From Cephalotrichum gorgonifer (taxonomy: Eukaryota; Ascomycota; Sordariomycetes; Microascales; Microascaceae), in assembly GCA_900312665.1 (NCBI GenBank), contig ONZQ02000017.1, forward strand, positions 573,943 through 637,942: DNA of 64,000 bases. Reading direction: 5' to 3'. The notes beneath the pieces were generated by a model. It did not search any database. It was not told the DNA's origin and was given only the letters and a program-made list of their open reading frames with translations. Position numbers and translations under genes: made by a program. This document shows, one piece after another, positions 33,218-43,599 of the stretch. Positions within the stretch are counted from its first letter, which is position 1. Every line of letters begins with the position of its first letter.

Positions 33218-33642
33218 GTCAGCAGACGCTCAAGGGTCATTGGGATTCGGTCATGGCCATTGTCTTCTCGCCCGATGGCAAGACGCTCGCGTCGGCTTCA
33301 CATGACGGGACCATCCGGCTCTGGGATGCAGCGACGGGCACGTATCAGCAGACGCTCAAGGGTCATTGGGATTCGGTCACAGCCATGGCCTTCTCGCCCG
33401 ACGGTCAGTATCTCTGGACAAACCGAGGATTGTTGAATATTATCCCGGACGGTTTGAACACTTCAAAGAACGGGAAACTGGCAGCGAGTGGAGCTTACTT
33501 CGTTAGTGGCGAATGGGTCACCCGAGATCAAAAGAACCTTCTCTGGCTTCCTCGCAGCTACAGGGCAACATGTGTAGCAGTTTATGATAGTGTTGTTGTC
33601 TTAGGTCATTCTACTGGCCAGATAACATTCTTATATTTCTAA
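33021..33642 (+). CDS. WD40 tail of an NLR fused to repeat-derived first exon
   Basis: From about 33218 the frame reads Q-Q-T-L-K-G-H-W-D-S-V, F-S-P-D-G-K-T-L-A-S-A-S, D-G-T-I-R-L-W-D-A-A-T-G, then a second unit and a non-repeat end (Y-L-W-T-N-R-G-L-L, E-W-V-T-R-D-Q-K-N-L-L-W-L-P, Y-R-A-T-C-V-A-V, LGHSTGQITFL) that is the usual C-terminus of NACHT-WD40 proteins. The two WD units are nearly identical over about 42 residues. Upstream NACHT and other WD repeats are missing. The exon from ATG 33021 in the dispersed repeat can be spliced (donor near 33108, acceptor TAG at 33180-33183) so that D-V-S-S-S-Y-T-I-K-K-Q-G continues in frame into the WD40 part. This splice is inferred; without it the WD part starts at 33253. 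Confidence 0.6.
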
Positions 33643-34390
33643 TATCTTTGCTCAAATAGAGGGTCTGGGAGAGATGATTGCTTCATACTACTTGGTTTCG
33701 CCACTGATCCACCTGCCACTTCCTTACTTCCTGTCGGGCTGAGAAATCAGAGGTGGTCCGGGATACGCGGAGAGTGGGACTCACGATTAGATTGATTTGT
33801 GTGTCGCGCTTCAAATTTCCCATGCTCCCCGTGATCCTCTGCCCTCTCGCTGTCTCTCGCTTTCTCTAAGACGGATTCCCGCGGTGTTCAGAGAAGGTCG
33901 AGTGAACGGCCGTCAAACATTATGCCGGAAGGTTGCTAAGCCCCACACGACGATGACAACTTCGCACGACGAACTGGCCGTCATAAGTCGAGAACAAATT
34001 AAGCACCGAACGACCACCTGCCCCACTTCCGTGTCGCCGTTGTCTACACCGGGTGGGGCTCATTCCCCAGAGAGGAAGTTGCCAAAGGGCTGCTGGATCA
34101 CGAAAGAAAGCCACTGCGTCGGCATGGAGGTGGTTCGAGCGGGTCACGAGCTGGCGAACTACGAAGTAACGCGCCGCGATTCGCAATAGTCACAGCAGTC
34201 AGCTTCGGCGCGTCGCGGGCTCTCGCTTACTCTCACGGCTGTACTTGAACTGATGTCGCTATGGAATCGTCTTATCTACAGCAGTGGCCTGAACACATTT
34301 TCTCCCGTCTTGACCTATTTCCTATATTGCCTTTACTTTTCCTGAAGAACGGGGGTATGCCAAAATATTATTCCGTTAGGGATATGCGAA
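33643..34390. other. Intergenic, no gene seen
   Basis: About 750 bases with overlapping unsupported frames on both strands (33797-34189). Confidence 0.4.
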
Positions 34391-34640
34391 CTAGTAAACG
34401 GGAAAGAGAAAGGGGTCGATAGATAGCGGCCGTATAGCAAAACAGATCCATTGGATCAGTTTGATAGAATCGTCGTCCATATCACTGATGAGCTTTTTGT
34501 ATAGTTCATCAAGTGCCTGAGGGACACGGCAGATTGCTGCCTCGATTTTCGTAAAGCCGAAACCCCGGCGATGAAGTGTCTTGGCTTGCTCTACCACGAG
34601 ATGGGCCCACATAAAAACGCCGGAGGTGTGCAGTTAAGGT
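34391..34640 (-). pseudogene. NACHT (NLR) fragment
   Basis: The minus-strand frame reads M-W-A-H-L-V-V-E-Q-A-K, then I-C-R-V-P-Q-A-L-D-E-L-Y-K-K-L-I and S-I-K-L-I-Q-W-I-C-F-A-I-R-P-L-S. This is the helical segment after the NACHT core in fungal NLR proteins. Both the P-loop part and any C-terminal repeats are missing. It is on the opposite strand from the WD40 tail at 33.2 kb, so the two are not simple halves of one gene unless an inversion occurred. Confidence 0.75.
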
Positions 34641-35520
34641 TGGACTGGGGAACCTGGTAAATGAGCTGATGAGCCAATGAGCCGTTTTGTATCCAGCCAA
34701 TCGTTAATAAGCGCCTTGAACACGTTAATTAGCAGAGAGAGTTGTCGAATTTATTTCTCAAACATACTCACTCAAGCCTGCAACATCCCTTTGCCCACCA
34801 GCCTTTCGCGCAGCATGTAAGACGGCGCAGGTGACCGACATCTAGAGAGTAGCTGGTTGGCGCCGTAGGTCGTAAAACCCACCTGGGTATTCGGCCTGGA
34901 AGGGGGACTGCCTCTACCACCGAACCGAGCTATGCGTACTTCGCATGCACAACCTGAGACATCTGGGAGCCACGCCGTTCTCTTTTAAGCCAATCGGAGT
35001 CTCCTTGAACGGACCCACTCAGACGGATGAAACTCAACCACCTACGACACATGGATGCCCAAGCACTTCGAGATCATCTGCTCTGCCATCATTCAGTTGC
35101 CGTCGGATTTGGACTTTGATGTCCCACCACTTTCTGAGGCGACTGGGCTTTCCTAGGATTAGGAAACCTGATGCAGTCGGGTGTCCGCGTGTCTGCTCCG
35201 CTTCTGCTGGCGATGGGGACAGCCAGTCGAGTATCGCGGAGCAGCAAGCGGTCACTCCTCCACAATATCCGGGCAGCGAGTTACAAAGCATTGAGCCTTG
35301 GAGGCTTATTTAAGTATCTGCAGAGCCCCCCTGAACTCTTTCAAACGCTTATAATTTAACAAAGTACAACAAAGGAGTGAAGGAAGAGAAATCGAGACGG
35401 CATGCTAGAGTGTCGAAGACCTCGTACAACACAGCCAAATAAGTCCAAAACAAAATCAAATATCCACCCCTCTGACATTGTCTCAAACCAACCCCTTAGA
35501 TCTGCCCTACAATCGGCACC
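34641..35520. other. Intergenic, no gene seen
   Basis: About 880 bases. Unsupported frames only. Confidence 0.4.
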
Positions 35521-35988
35521 TCACTGTACAGCAGAGTTCACAATAAACGGCTCAAACTCGGGTCCGGGCGACGAAGGCAGTACCAGCGGGGTGCTGAGGT
35601 CTCCCTCAACCACAGATGCATCCCTCGCCGTCGGCCACGTACACTCAGTTGGCTCCCAGCGGTAGTAGTACATGGCGCCCTGGCTCTGTTCGGGGCCGTT
35701 GCCTCGAAGCCACGAGTCCCTAACTGTATGAAAACAGTATTTGACGCTCTGATTTCCGATGTCCTGGACAAGATGGCCTCGTCTCCTGGCCCAGTCCACA
35801 CAAAATTCGACGATGCTCGGGATCCTCCGATCATAGCAACCGTCGTTGAAGTCGCGATCGATGTATGAACTGCCACTGTTGTCGAAAAAGGCACCGCGCG
35901 CGTCGTAGTTCTGCGCGATCATCTCAATGTGCCAGGCATTGACGGCAGGGACCGCGAGCGTGGCGAGGAGGAACTTGGGGAGATGCAT
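35521..35988 (-). CDS. Small secreted protein with four cysteines
   Basis: A 155-aa intronless frame with a clear signal peptide (M-H-L-P-K-F-L-L-A-T-L-A-V-P-A-V-N-A, cut before W-H-I-E-M). The mature part, about 137 aa, has four cysteines (in DGCYDRR, EFCVDW, KYCFH and TECTWP), enough for two disulfide bridges. It has no known domain that I can see. Size, secretion and lack of similarity resemble candidate effectors, but the same is true of many saprotroph proteins. The frame ends cleanly and the leader upstream looks normal. Confidence 0.7.
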   Translation of the reverse strand: MHLPKFLLATLAVPAVNAWHIEMIAQNYDARGAFFDNSGSSYIDRDFNDGCYDRRIPSIVEFCVDWARRRGHLVQDIGNQSVKYCFHTVRDSWLRGNGPEQSQGAMYYYRWEPTECTWPTARDASVVEGDLSTPLVLPSSPGPEFEPFIVNSAVQ

Positions 35989-36849
35989 CGTGTTTGATGT
36001 TGGCCTTGGGCGTCGCCTCAGTTAGTAATAGCAAGAATCAGACCAGACTCACGTACCTTTGCCACTTAATATAGCAATACAAGTAGAAAAACCGGATGGA
36101 AAGCTGGATGAAGAACGGCTCCGATGCCTGTCATCAATGACTCTTATATAGATACTTCATGTTGTCCGATGGCATGCAAGTTCTGGGTCGTCGGAGATGT
36201 TGGTACGGAATCTTACTCTTAGGCGGGTGATTGTCCCGATTAGGGGAGTGATGAAGCGGATTTTGGTTGCGGCTTCATACCAGAATCCTTCGCTGAATCC
36301 GGTTGGGTGCTGACATTGTGGTTATCGGAAAACAGGCACCTGAGAATGTTGGCATTTTTCCGCTTTGGTAATATTGGTTGAATCCGAGCCCCTAGAACGG
36401 CTCGTTCCGCCTATGAAGTGGCATAAAGAGACTGGTCTGGATATTTTCTCTCTCTAATATTATCACTATCAAACTCCTAGGGATAGTCACCTATGATAAT
36501 CTGGAGCTAAGAATATTCCGTGAAATCCGGAGCACGGAATCCGGAGCCGGGAATAGGGGTAACCGAGAACCGGCGAAAGAGTGGGGCCATCCGGTATCCG
36601 AGACCGATTAATCCGATTATGTAATAGAGGGGCATGGGCAATAGCAATCCAGTGTACTCCGTACAGTACAGTCGAGGGAAGGCAGTGGGACCAGTGGGCC
36701 GATACGGGTGTATGTAAACCCAGCGCAAATGGGGACTCGTGTAAATATTCAAAACATACTGGACCCTAAACCTCTCCTTAACATAACTATTAAATAGCAA
36801 GGAAATCAACCACGACCCCAACAACCCCGACCCAACAACCCCGACCCAG
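35989..36849. other. Intergenic, no gene seen
   Basis: About 860 bases with no supported gene. A minus-strand frame overlapping the neighbouring gene (37046-36507) is a shadow. Confidence 0.4.
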
Positions 36850-37608
36850 TCATAACCGGCGGACTTCGTAAACGAGCGGGGACTCATCCGGAAGAAGAAG
36901 TCCCATGATCGGTCGTCGAAATGTATACAATGCAGACTCCACTTCCCCCGCGAAAGCATAAAGCCTGCTTGTTCCATATGAAGCTGAGAACAATTTCCTC
37001 TCACGGTCTGGGACCAATGAAAATCGGCGTTTATGGGGCCCTTCAACGTCCACCTTCGTCACATAGCCAATCGGTATATCTGCCCTGATAGTCCGACCGC
37101 GATCATCTACACTCTCCCACTCACTACAGTCCCTTGTGTAATACTGAGCCACCCCGTCAAAGGTTGCCTCGACTCCGATGACGATACAACGAGGGGCCCA
37201 CACATCGTCGCGTTTCTGTCGCTTCGAGAGCTGTTCATCGGAGTCCAGAGTCCGTTTCGTCTTTCGGGCTGACGTCGTCGCGACGCTACCACTTTCTTCA
37301 GCGGCCATGTCGATATCCCTTTCTGAGGAGATGGTGATGGCGGGAGAAAGGGGCTGAGTGGTAACGAGCGAGTCATTTGGATCGTCCGATAGGAGAAATG
37401 AAGTCAGTGGGTCATCCTCGAGTTGGTCGGTGGAGGGGCCGGGAGGGCTGTCAGAGGGAATGCGTGGGCCCTCCTCGAGAGAGGGGCCGGGAGGACCGTC
37501 AGAGAGGACGCGCGGGCCCTCCTCGAGATGAGAGTCAGTGAAGGGATTAGGTAGGCCATCCTCGGGAGCGTGATCCCGGGAGGGTTGGCAGTGAGGAGAG
37601 TCATTCAT
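36850..37608 (-). CDS. Hypothetical protein with disordered acidic N-terminus
   Basis: A 252-aa frame from ATG 37608 (the frame is open to 37758 but the added part is a low-complexity leader). The first ~120 residues are Pro/Ser/Asp-rich with a two-copy repeat E-E-G-P-R-x-x-S-D-x-P-P-G-P-S. A nuclear-signal-like K-R-x-x-K-R-Q-K-R-D-D follows. The C-terminal ~120 residues appear folded (CIVIGVEATFDGVAQYYTRD, IPIGYVTKVDVEGPHKRRFSL, SRLYAFAGEVESALYTFRR). I recognise no family. Location may be nuclear. Confidence 0.5.
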   Translation of the reverse strand: MNDSPHCQPSRDHAPEDGLPNPFTDSHLEEGPRVLSDGPPGPSLEEGPRIPSDSPPGPSTDQLEDDPLTSFLLSDDPNDSLVTTQPLSPAITISSERDIDMAAEESGSVATTSARKTKRTLDSDEQLSKRQKRDDVWAPRCIVIGVEATFDGVAQYYTRDCSEWESVDDRGRTIRADIPIGYVTKVDVEGPHKRRFSLVPDRERKLFSASYGTSRLYAFAGEVESALYTFRRPIMGLLLPDESPLVYEVRRL

Positions 37609-38686
37609 TGTAGCGGGTTGGAGGGGGAAATGGTATGGAGGTAGGAGCTGAGGGGAGAAGAGAAGACGAGGAGAAAGCGACAAGAAAAAGGAGAGGGTAG
37701 CTTGGTACTTAAGTACTTTGACAAACTCATTTGACCTCCATAGCCTAGCATAGGTCACATTCTCTGAACTCCTATTGGCTTACGAAGATGTGATACATCA
37801 TAGGTCCAGGTTGGACCTTTTGGCTAGCATGGCCGCGAGTAGTAGGGTCTGGTCGGTAGGATGTTGGAGATGGCGATAATGAGCCTCCTTGCTTATTGAA
37901 GCTGGAGGGTTTGGGGTGGCGACCCACAGCCATCTCCCACCCCACCCCCATTTTGGGTAAATTTATGACAGGACTGGAACAGGGGGACCAACCCCCCGCT
38001 GCCACCTCGTGGGAAGTACCCCTACTCCACCCCCCTTGTCGGCTCCACCGGCGGCTCTGGAAGCAGGTGTGGAGGAACTTCCCGGCTACTAGCACGTTAG
38101 TGGGTCAGCAGGTCCGGTACCTGATCGCCGTCCCCGCCTCTGTTCAAGGTGCTAAACGCTCTCTGAGGGTCTGGAACAGGGTGGTTTTACGAGCTTACTC
38201 ACTATCTCATGCCCCCATGCCTGTACTCCTGGTCACCTGGCAATGGTGGGCCGCCTATTCTATGGATACCTGGCACCATCCCAACACCCACCTCGTATCG
38301 ATACCAAATGAATCGAGAGCGTATCATCCTGTACGGCTTCTTCTCGTCCCTGGCTGGAAGGCGCGAGGAGCTCGGCCACGGTGCTCATACTTGTTGGAAG
38401 CAGCCAGTCCCCTTTTCGTAAGAGCTTTCCATTGCTGGAGCGCGTCGTACACTGGCACATTCTCAGGGTCATAGATGTCTTTTCGCCGCAGTTAAGCTCC
38501 CACGGAAGCCTTCTCACTGTTACATGTTGGACGTGGGGTGGCCCTCAGGCTGCTGGGAGCATATGTATTTAGGGGAAGGCTGGCCCCTATTCCTCCTCCC
38601 TCACTCCCTCTTTCCTTTCTCATCCTTCTTCTCCTCCGCTCGCCTCCCCTACAGCCAACTCTGCAACCTAGGATTGCCTTAGAGCC
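37609..38686. other. Intergenic, no gene seen
   Basis: About 1.1 kb. The plus-strand frame 37896-38474 has no domain or coding-like composition that I trust. Confidence 0.4.
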
Positions 38687-39112
38687 TCAGCCTACATAAC
38701 CCATTCGATCCAGGCCCCCCACCAAGGCCAGGGGAGATAGGAGTTGAAGACACAAACATACCAACTTTCCAGATCTCGAGGACATGGACGGCCTGTCAGA
38801 ACAGGACTCGGCCACTACGTTTGAAGACTTGGACGGCTTGTCAGACCAGGACTCAGCCACTACGCATTTTGAAGACTTGGACGGCTTGTCAGACCAGGAC
38901 TCGGCCACTACGCATTTTGAAGACTTGGACGGCCTGTCAGAAGAGGAATTGGAGCTCTGGTTGGAGGAGGACTTGTTTCCGGATGGGGAGTTGTCAGATG
39001 ACGACTTGTCGGATGGGGGCTTGTGGAGGAGGACTTGGTGGACTTGTCTGCTGGCGGCACGCGTGGCTGACAAGGCGGAAAATAATACTACGGTGTATAC
39101 TTGAGCCTGCAA
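38687..39112 (-). CDS. Candidate secreted Ser/Lys-rich repeat protein
   Basis: A 141-aa minus-strand frame. It begins with a signal-peptide-like segment (M-Q-A-Q-V-Y-T-V-V-L-F-S-A-L-S-A-T-R-A-A-S), continues with Ser/Asp/Lys-rich sequence and 16-residue repeats containing V-V-A-E-S-W-S-D-K-P-S-K-S-S, and ends in a hydrophobic stretch (LVCLCLQLLSPLALVGG). That order resembles a small wall or GPI-anchored protein. The plus strand is also open here (38784-39104, acidic repeats E-D-L-D-G-L-S-D-Q-D-S), so strand choice is uncertain; I prefer minus because of the signal peptide. Confidence 0.35.
   Translation of the reverse strand: MQAQVYTVVLFSALSATRAASRQVHQVLLHKPPSDKSSSDNSPSGNKSSSNQSSNSSSDRPSKSSKCVVAESWSDKPSKSSKCVVAESWSDKPSKSSNVVAESCSDRPSMSSRSGKLVCLCLQLLSPLALVGGLDRMGYVG
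38778..38952. repeat. 48-bp minisatellite, about 3.7 units
   Basis: Units at 38778-38822 (45 bases), 38823-38870, 38871-38918 and 38919-38952 (partial). The core is GAAGACTTGGACGGC then TTGTCAGACCAGGACTC. The two middle units differ at about one base. Unit length is a multiple of three, so frames on both strands stay open. Confidence 0.9.
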
Positions 39113-39987
39113 TATATCTCGATGGCCATTCTAATAGGCCAATACATAGGCTCAGTAGCAAGTTAAGAATTTGCAGGTATGGTATGGGCCGAGTAGCTCC
39201 GTCAAGAGCCGGCGTAGCAAAGTCGAAGAATATCTTCGGGTTGAAGAAGCCGATGAGAGCCCCGATGCACTGGTCTAGGGATGGGTTAGCTACATGCGGC
39301 AATCCAGCACGTTGCCTGGCATACACGCTGCCGCTGTCAACATTACAAGCCTTGCAAGAGAGCTCTTTCTGAGACTCCCCATTATCGAGGGTGAGAATAT
39401 AGGGTCAAGGTGAACGAAGAGACACTCCTGTGATATCGCAGGAGCAACTCAAGATATATAAGGCTGTTTCCGTCAACAAGAGAAAGAAGAAGTAGGGTCT
39501 TGGTTCATGGAATCTACATTCTAGATCCCGTGACTTGGAAACGAAGGTGGGGCTAGTGTGAATCATGACACTTTACACGGAGTACTTTGCACTGCCCCCA
39601 CTCGTCACACCCACCTTCATGCATGGGTGCCTGGCTCAGCCCGCTCACCCCTGCTCACCCCTGCTCTCTCGGCTCGCGTGAGTGGACGAGCCGGGTGAGC
39701 AAAAAACACAGATGTGTCGTAGTGGATAGCAACCGTCGACCCAGATGATCACGTGATCTGCAAGTAGACACAAGGCACCCAACAGGGGATGACTCATATG
39801 TAAATAGGGATCGGGGCGGGTCCCGCAGCAAATCTTGCTAGCACTCTTGCACCTGCACAAAAGCAAACAGGCTCGAAATTCTTAGCTCCTGACTACGACG
39901 TCCTAGCGAAGCGCAAAAAAGCGGCAAACTGGTAAGCAGTTAGTAGCCCAGGACCAACTCGTAACTAACAGGTTAAACAGCTTTCCC
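39113..39987. other. Intergenic; possible 5' exon or leader intron
   Basis: No gene is supported. A plausible intron, G-GTAAGCAGT to CTAACAGGTTAAACAG (about 39931-39980), lies just before the small gene at 39988 and could sit in its 5' leader. Confidence 0.35.
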
Positions 39988-40233
39988 ATGGATCAACCAC
40001 CACGACTCGCTTTGCGATTAGTGAGAGAGTGTGTGGGGGCTCTACATTTGTTTTCAGAAGAGTCGAAATATCATGACAAGCTTGCTCAAATAGCTCAAGT
40101 GTACGGAGCCTCAGCTATTGGACTCCCAGAGAACCTATCCAAAGCAAGCCGATTCGAAGAATTATACGAGAGAATGTCACCAACCCAACAATGGGAATTC
40201 TTGAAGTCCACGTGGCTGCTTCTTCGCAAGTGA
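39988..40233 (+). CDS. Small hypothetical protein
   Basis: An 81-aa frame, M-D-Q-P-P-R-L-A-L-R-L-V-R-E-C, helical and hydrophilic, ending W-E-F-L-K-S-T-W-L-L-L-R-K. It is preceded by a good candidate leader intron ending in CTAAC...CAG. No domain is recognised. The splice signal just before the ATG and the even amino-acid use are the only support. Confidence 0.35.
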   Translation: MDQPPRLALRLVRECVGALHLFSEESKYHDKLAQIAQVYGASAIGLPENLSKASRFEELYERMSPTQQWEFLKSTWLLLRK

Positions 40234-41399
40234 TCTAGGTCGGGCGAGAAGTCATTCTATACCTTAATGGATGAGGAACTCGCTCTTGCCTGTCTGTCCC
40301 TTGTTGGGAAATGTGTCTCGAGATAGGATGTCTTAGACGGGCTAAAGTGATCCGGGCTCACGTGAACATGTTAGTTGGACATGAGTTACTGAAGGAATAG
40401 AATATGCTAGTTTCCAATGTCCATGTGAATCTGACTACACCATTCATCAAACATCATCTATCATCTTCTGTGGGAAAACGAGGAAAGTAATCCAATCCTC
40501 GTCTCACCAAACCATGCTGAGATTCTTCCGAAGAAGTAGTCGCCTTCGTGCAGGCGAGTTCATCTTGGGATTAAGCCTCGATGTGCCCTGATGGGGGGGA
40601 CCAAGGACTCAGTGTTCCTAGGAAGCCAGAAAACGGGGCTGGGGGGGTGATACCAGGAACCTGGAGCTCACATGGCTGAAACCTGATGTAAAACGTGTGA
40701 AGGGGTATGCTAAAAATATAAAGACCGCTTTGCACAGTAACCAAGAGCGGGGTGCCCCTAATTAGTCTAACATGTGATCCTTTATATCTACTGGATCCCG
40801 TCTTCAGCACCTGAGAAAAACGGCCCAACTGGGGAAGGGGGAAGGGATCTGCCCTAGGGAGAATTGCTGCTCTGTTGGACTACTGTACCCGCCTCATGCG
40901 GCCGACAGAGGAGCATCGGTGATGAAGGAAGCTATCATAAGGCACTATAAGACAAGCACGATGATCGAGTGGCACTCTTAGCTTCCGTTTTCCCCCGTGA
41001 TCAAGGAGGATACGTGAGATATGCAGGAAAATGCGGTGATGATTGGACCCTGAGAACGGCGTGGCACTGTTGTGCGACACTGAACATCCAGCTCCCTAGA
41101 TAAACCACCTAATAAACACAACACATGTCAGGAGGTAATCAGACAAAGTTTTTAACATCAAAAGACCAAGTCTATCAGGTGGATACATAGGGACGTCTAG
41201 GCTTGAATAGATTGAGAGGTAAATGTCTTGAATAGGATTAAATTATATAAATGGCTTGTTTGCTCAAAGACCCCTATCAGGATTTAATCAACTTGAGCTC
41301 TATCTTGGTCTAGCACGATCTATAGGCCTACGACTATTCTATTATTGATATACATAAATCTATTTCAGCCCTATCAGTACCTGCTATAGCGACTCTAAA
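40234..41399. other. Intergenic, no gene seen
   Basis: About 1.2 kb. AT-richer toward the 3' end, probably including the promoter of the secreted protein at 41400. Confidence 0.4.
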
Positions 41400-42197
41400 A
41401 TGCAAACTACGGTAGCAACACTGCTATTCCTCTCGGGGTGTCTAATTGCAACAGGCGCCGCGAAATCCTGCAGCACGAGCGAAATCAGCTCCATGGACCT
41501 CAGCTCATGCACATGCGCTGGGCAACTCTCTGGATGCATCAAGTACTCAACCTGTCCTGCTTGTAAGACCGGCTCTTCGGCCATTAAGGACATCAGAGAC
41601 TGCACCCAGGGTTGCACAGACACTGAATGGGACTGCCAGGCATGTGGCCTCTGGTTCCACACCCTCTGCGACTGCATCTATCACCCGAATACGTGCACCA
41701 ATAGCGGGACCATCACGCCACATGGGGCTGCCGTATGGGTGCTGCTGGAAAAGGACCATCTCGTCACCACGACGGAAAAGCTCCCCGGAATCCTGGAGAT
41801 GAAGGACACCCATGATGAAGGCTGGATCTTTGCACAGGAACACCGGCCGAACCCGGGGTCAGATGCTGTATGGATCAACTCGGTATACGCAAGGCAAATG
41901 GAACAGGTCCACATCCACTCGTGCCCCCGCAATTCACAAACAGCCGCCATGCTCGCAAAGGAGACTATCAAGAGCGATAAACACCTCGTCCAACTACAGC
42001 AAGACAAAGAACTGTACTGCCTCGGAGTAAGCTCCCCTGTCACGATAAAGCACTTTTCAGCTTCCCTAGTGGAATTTTTGAACAACCCTCCAGTCTGTAA
42101 GGATCTAGTTGGCGCTGGTATCTTGTATGATACTAATGGTCGAACTTGGGCATGTGCCTCGACAACTCACATGGGTCCCTTGGGCAAGTTTTGTTAA
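41400..42197 (+). CDS. Secreted Cys-rich protein with CDP-diacylglycerol pyrophosphatase (Cdh)-like domain
   Basis: A 265-aa intronless frame. Residues 1-21 form a signal peptide (M-Q-T-T-V-A-T-L-L-F-L-S-G-C-L-I-A-T-G-A-A). Residues 24-99 hold about fourteen cysteines in closely spaced pairs (C-T-C, C-P-A-C, C-Q-A-C, C-D-C). From ~105 on, V-W-V-L-L-E-K-D-H...L-P-G-I-L and then W-I-N-S-V-Y-A-R-Q-M-E-Q-V-H-I-H-S-C (HIH at 171-173) follow the pattern of bacterial Cdh, a HIT-like fold in which N-S-x-x-x-R-x-Q-x-Q-x-H-I-H carries the catalytic His. Cdh splits CDP-diacylglycerol into CMP and phosphatidate. The motif match is good, but family assignment and activity are inferred; substrate outside the cell is unknown. 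Confidence 0.65.
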   Translation: MQTTVATLLFLSGCLIATGAAKSCSTSEISSMDLSSCTCAGQLSGCIKYSTCPACKTGSSAIKDIRDCTQGCTDTEWDCQACGLWFHTLCDCIYHPNTCTNSGTITPHGAAVWVLLEKDHLVTTTEKLPGILEMKDTHDEGWIFAQEHRPNPGSDAVWINSVYARQMEQVHIHSCPRNSQTAAMLAKETIKSDKHLVQLQQDKELYCLGVSSPVTIKHFSASLVEFLNNPPVCKDLVGAGILYDTNGRTWACASTTHMGPLGKFC

Positions 42198-42919
42198 TAA
42201 TGTTATATATGTATGTCCTAACAAAAGTTTCTTTCGTATCAACCAGAATAAAGTGTATTTAACATCAAAGACTGTGATAAGTTCAGTGGGCATCGATAAG
42301 TCTTCTAGAGTAGTAAAATTAAAAACTAAAAGTTACATTGAATCAAACTCCTTTTAAATGTCAAGACCAGGAAAATGTTCTGACTCTATATATATACCCC
42401 CCTTACCTTCATTTTACTATAAAACCTCCCTAAGGGGCTTACCTATGTGATAGGATTTGAGAAAAACAGCTTGGAAGTGTTTGCCTTTGCTGATGGGGGG
42501 ACCACCCTTTGCCAGTATGCTAACAGTGTTGTGGCTATACATGATGATAGCTGGGACTTTCTTGAAGATGGATGCTTGGTGGAGGTGGCGAAGTTATATG
42601 GGCCAAATGTTTGGTTCCTTGAATTTGTGGACATTACTACTACGATGCTGATCTTAAAATCCTCCTATATCCAATGCGTTTTTGAATGCCTCCGTTTGAG
42701 AATACCTGAGTGCCGTCAATACTCGTATAGATAGCTACTTAATATGGAAATAGCCCTGAAGCTCGAGATTGTTAGGGCCATAGGAGGGGGGGAGTATCAC
42801 GACGGGAATTCGACCAGATTTGGTAGGTAAGTGGGTTTGTCTATGGCTCCTTGTTTGAGTAGTTGACTCATAATGAACAACTACATTTTTGAAAGAGTGT
42901 TAACAAGGTTCATCTCCAT
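42198..42919. other. AT-rich intergenic
   Basis: A frame at 42447-42734 (F-A-F-A-D-G-G-T-T-L-C-Q-Y-A-N) has no recognised domain and may be element-derived. No gene is supported. Confidence 0.3.
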
Positions 42920-43135
42920 GTAGTGGTCAGCTGACACACAAGGTAAAGCCACTAATGTGGAGTGCTAGAGTGATGGTACCACTGAGAAGGTGCCTCACAG
43001 GGAGCTACCTGTGTATCAAGAAGATGATGAGACAGGCGCCAAATGGCTGGCGCACTTCACTGGATGCGGGTTTGATTTCACTAATCACTGGCTTCCTCCT
43101 CCTTTCTTTCTATTAGAGGATTCCTCTTTTCTTAT
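42920..43135 (+). repeat. LTR-like dispersed repeat, copy A
   Basis: Shares GTGGAGTG, TGCCTCACAGGGAGCTACCTG, GGCGCCAAATGGCTGGCGCAC, GGTTTGATTTCACTAATC and the following TTAGAGGATT(T/C)CTC tract with copy B, in opposite orientation. Similarity fades into CT-rich sequence running to about 43600. Confidence 0.75.
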
Positions 43136-43599
43136 ACTTTTCCTCTATCTATTCCCTCTTCTATACTCTAGATATCATCTGCTTTCCTTCCTCTTGATGA
43201 TTCTTTCTCCCTTTAAACTATGATCTATTGAAGCCTTACAGGTGACTCACAGCGAGGCTCTATTCCCTATTGACACTGAGTTTCTTTGAGGCTTCACAGC
43301 GATCTCACTGTGACGTCCGATCCTCTAACTCTGAGCTTCCTCAAGACTTTACTTGAACCTTATAGTGATCTCTCCACTTCTTCAGATACCATACTTCTGA
43401 GATCTTCAGGCTCTAGGTCTTCGATCTTCTTCTCTAATCTTCGGCCTCTCAGAGCCTCTCGGTCTCCGTAATCTCTGGGTCTCTGCTCTTGTAGTCTTCG
43501 TTTTCTGGTTCTTCCTCTCCAGTCTTCGGTCTCTTCAGCAATTGAGAGCAGTGGCCAGCTTTCTAAGATGCTTGACACTCCGTCTCGCGTTAGTGCTTA

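Noticed and set aside
36507..37046. 179-codon minus-strand frame with hydrophobic segments
   Set aside because: Overlaps the 3' part of the better supported gene at 36850-37608 in another frame and crosses its stop region.
43286..43578. Arg/Ser/Leu-rich frames on both strands
   Set aside because: CT-rich simple sequence next to repeat copy A; not coding-like.
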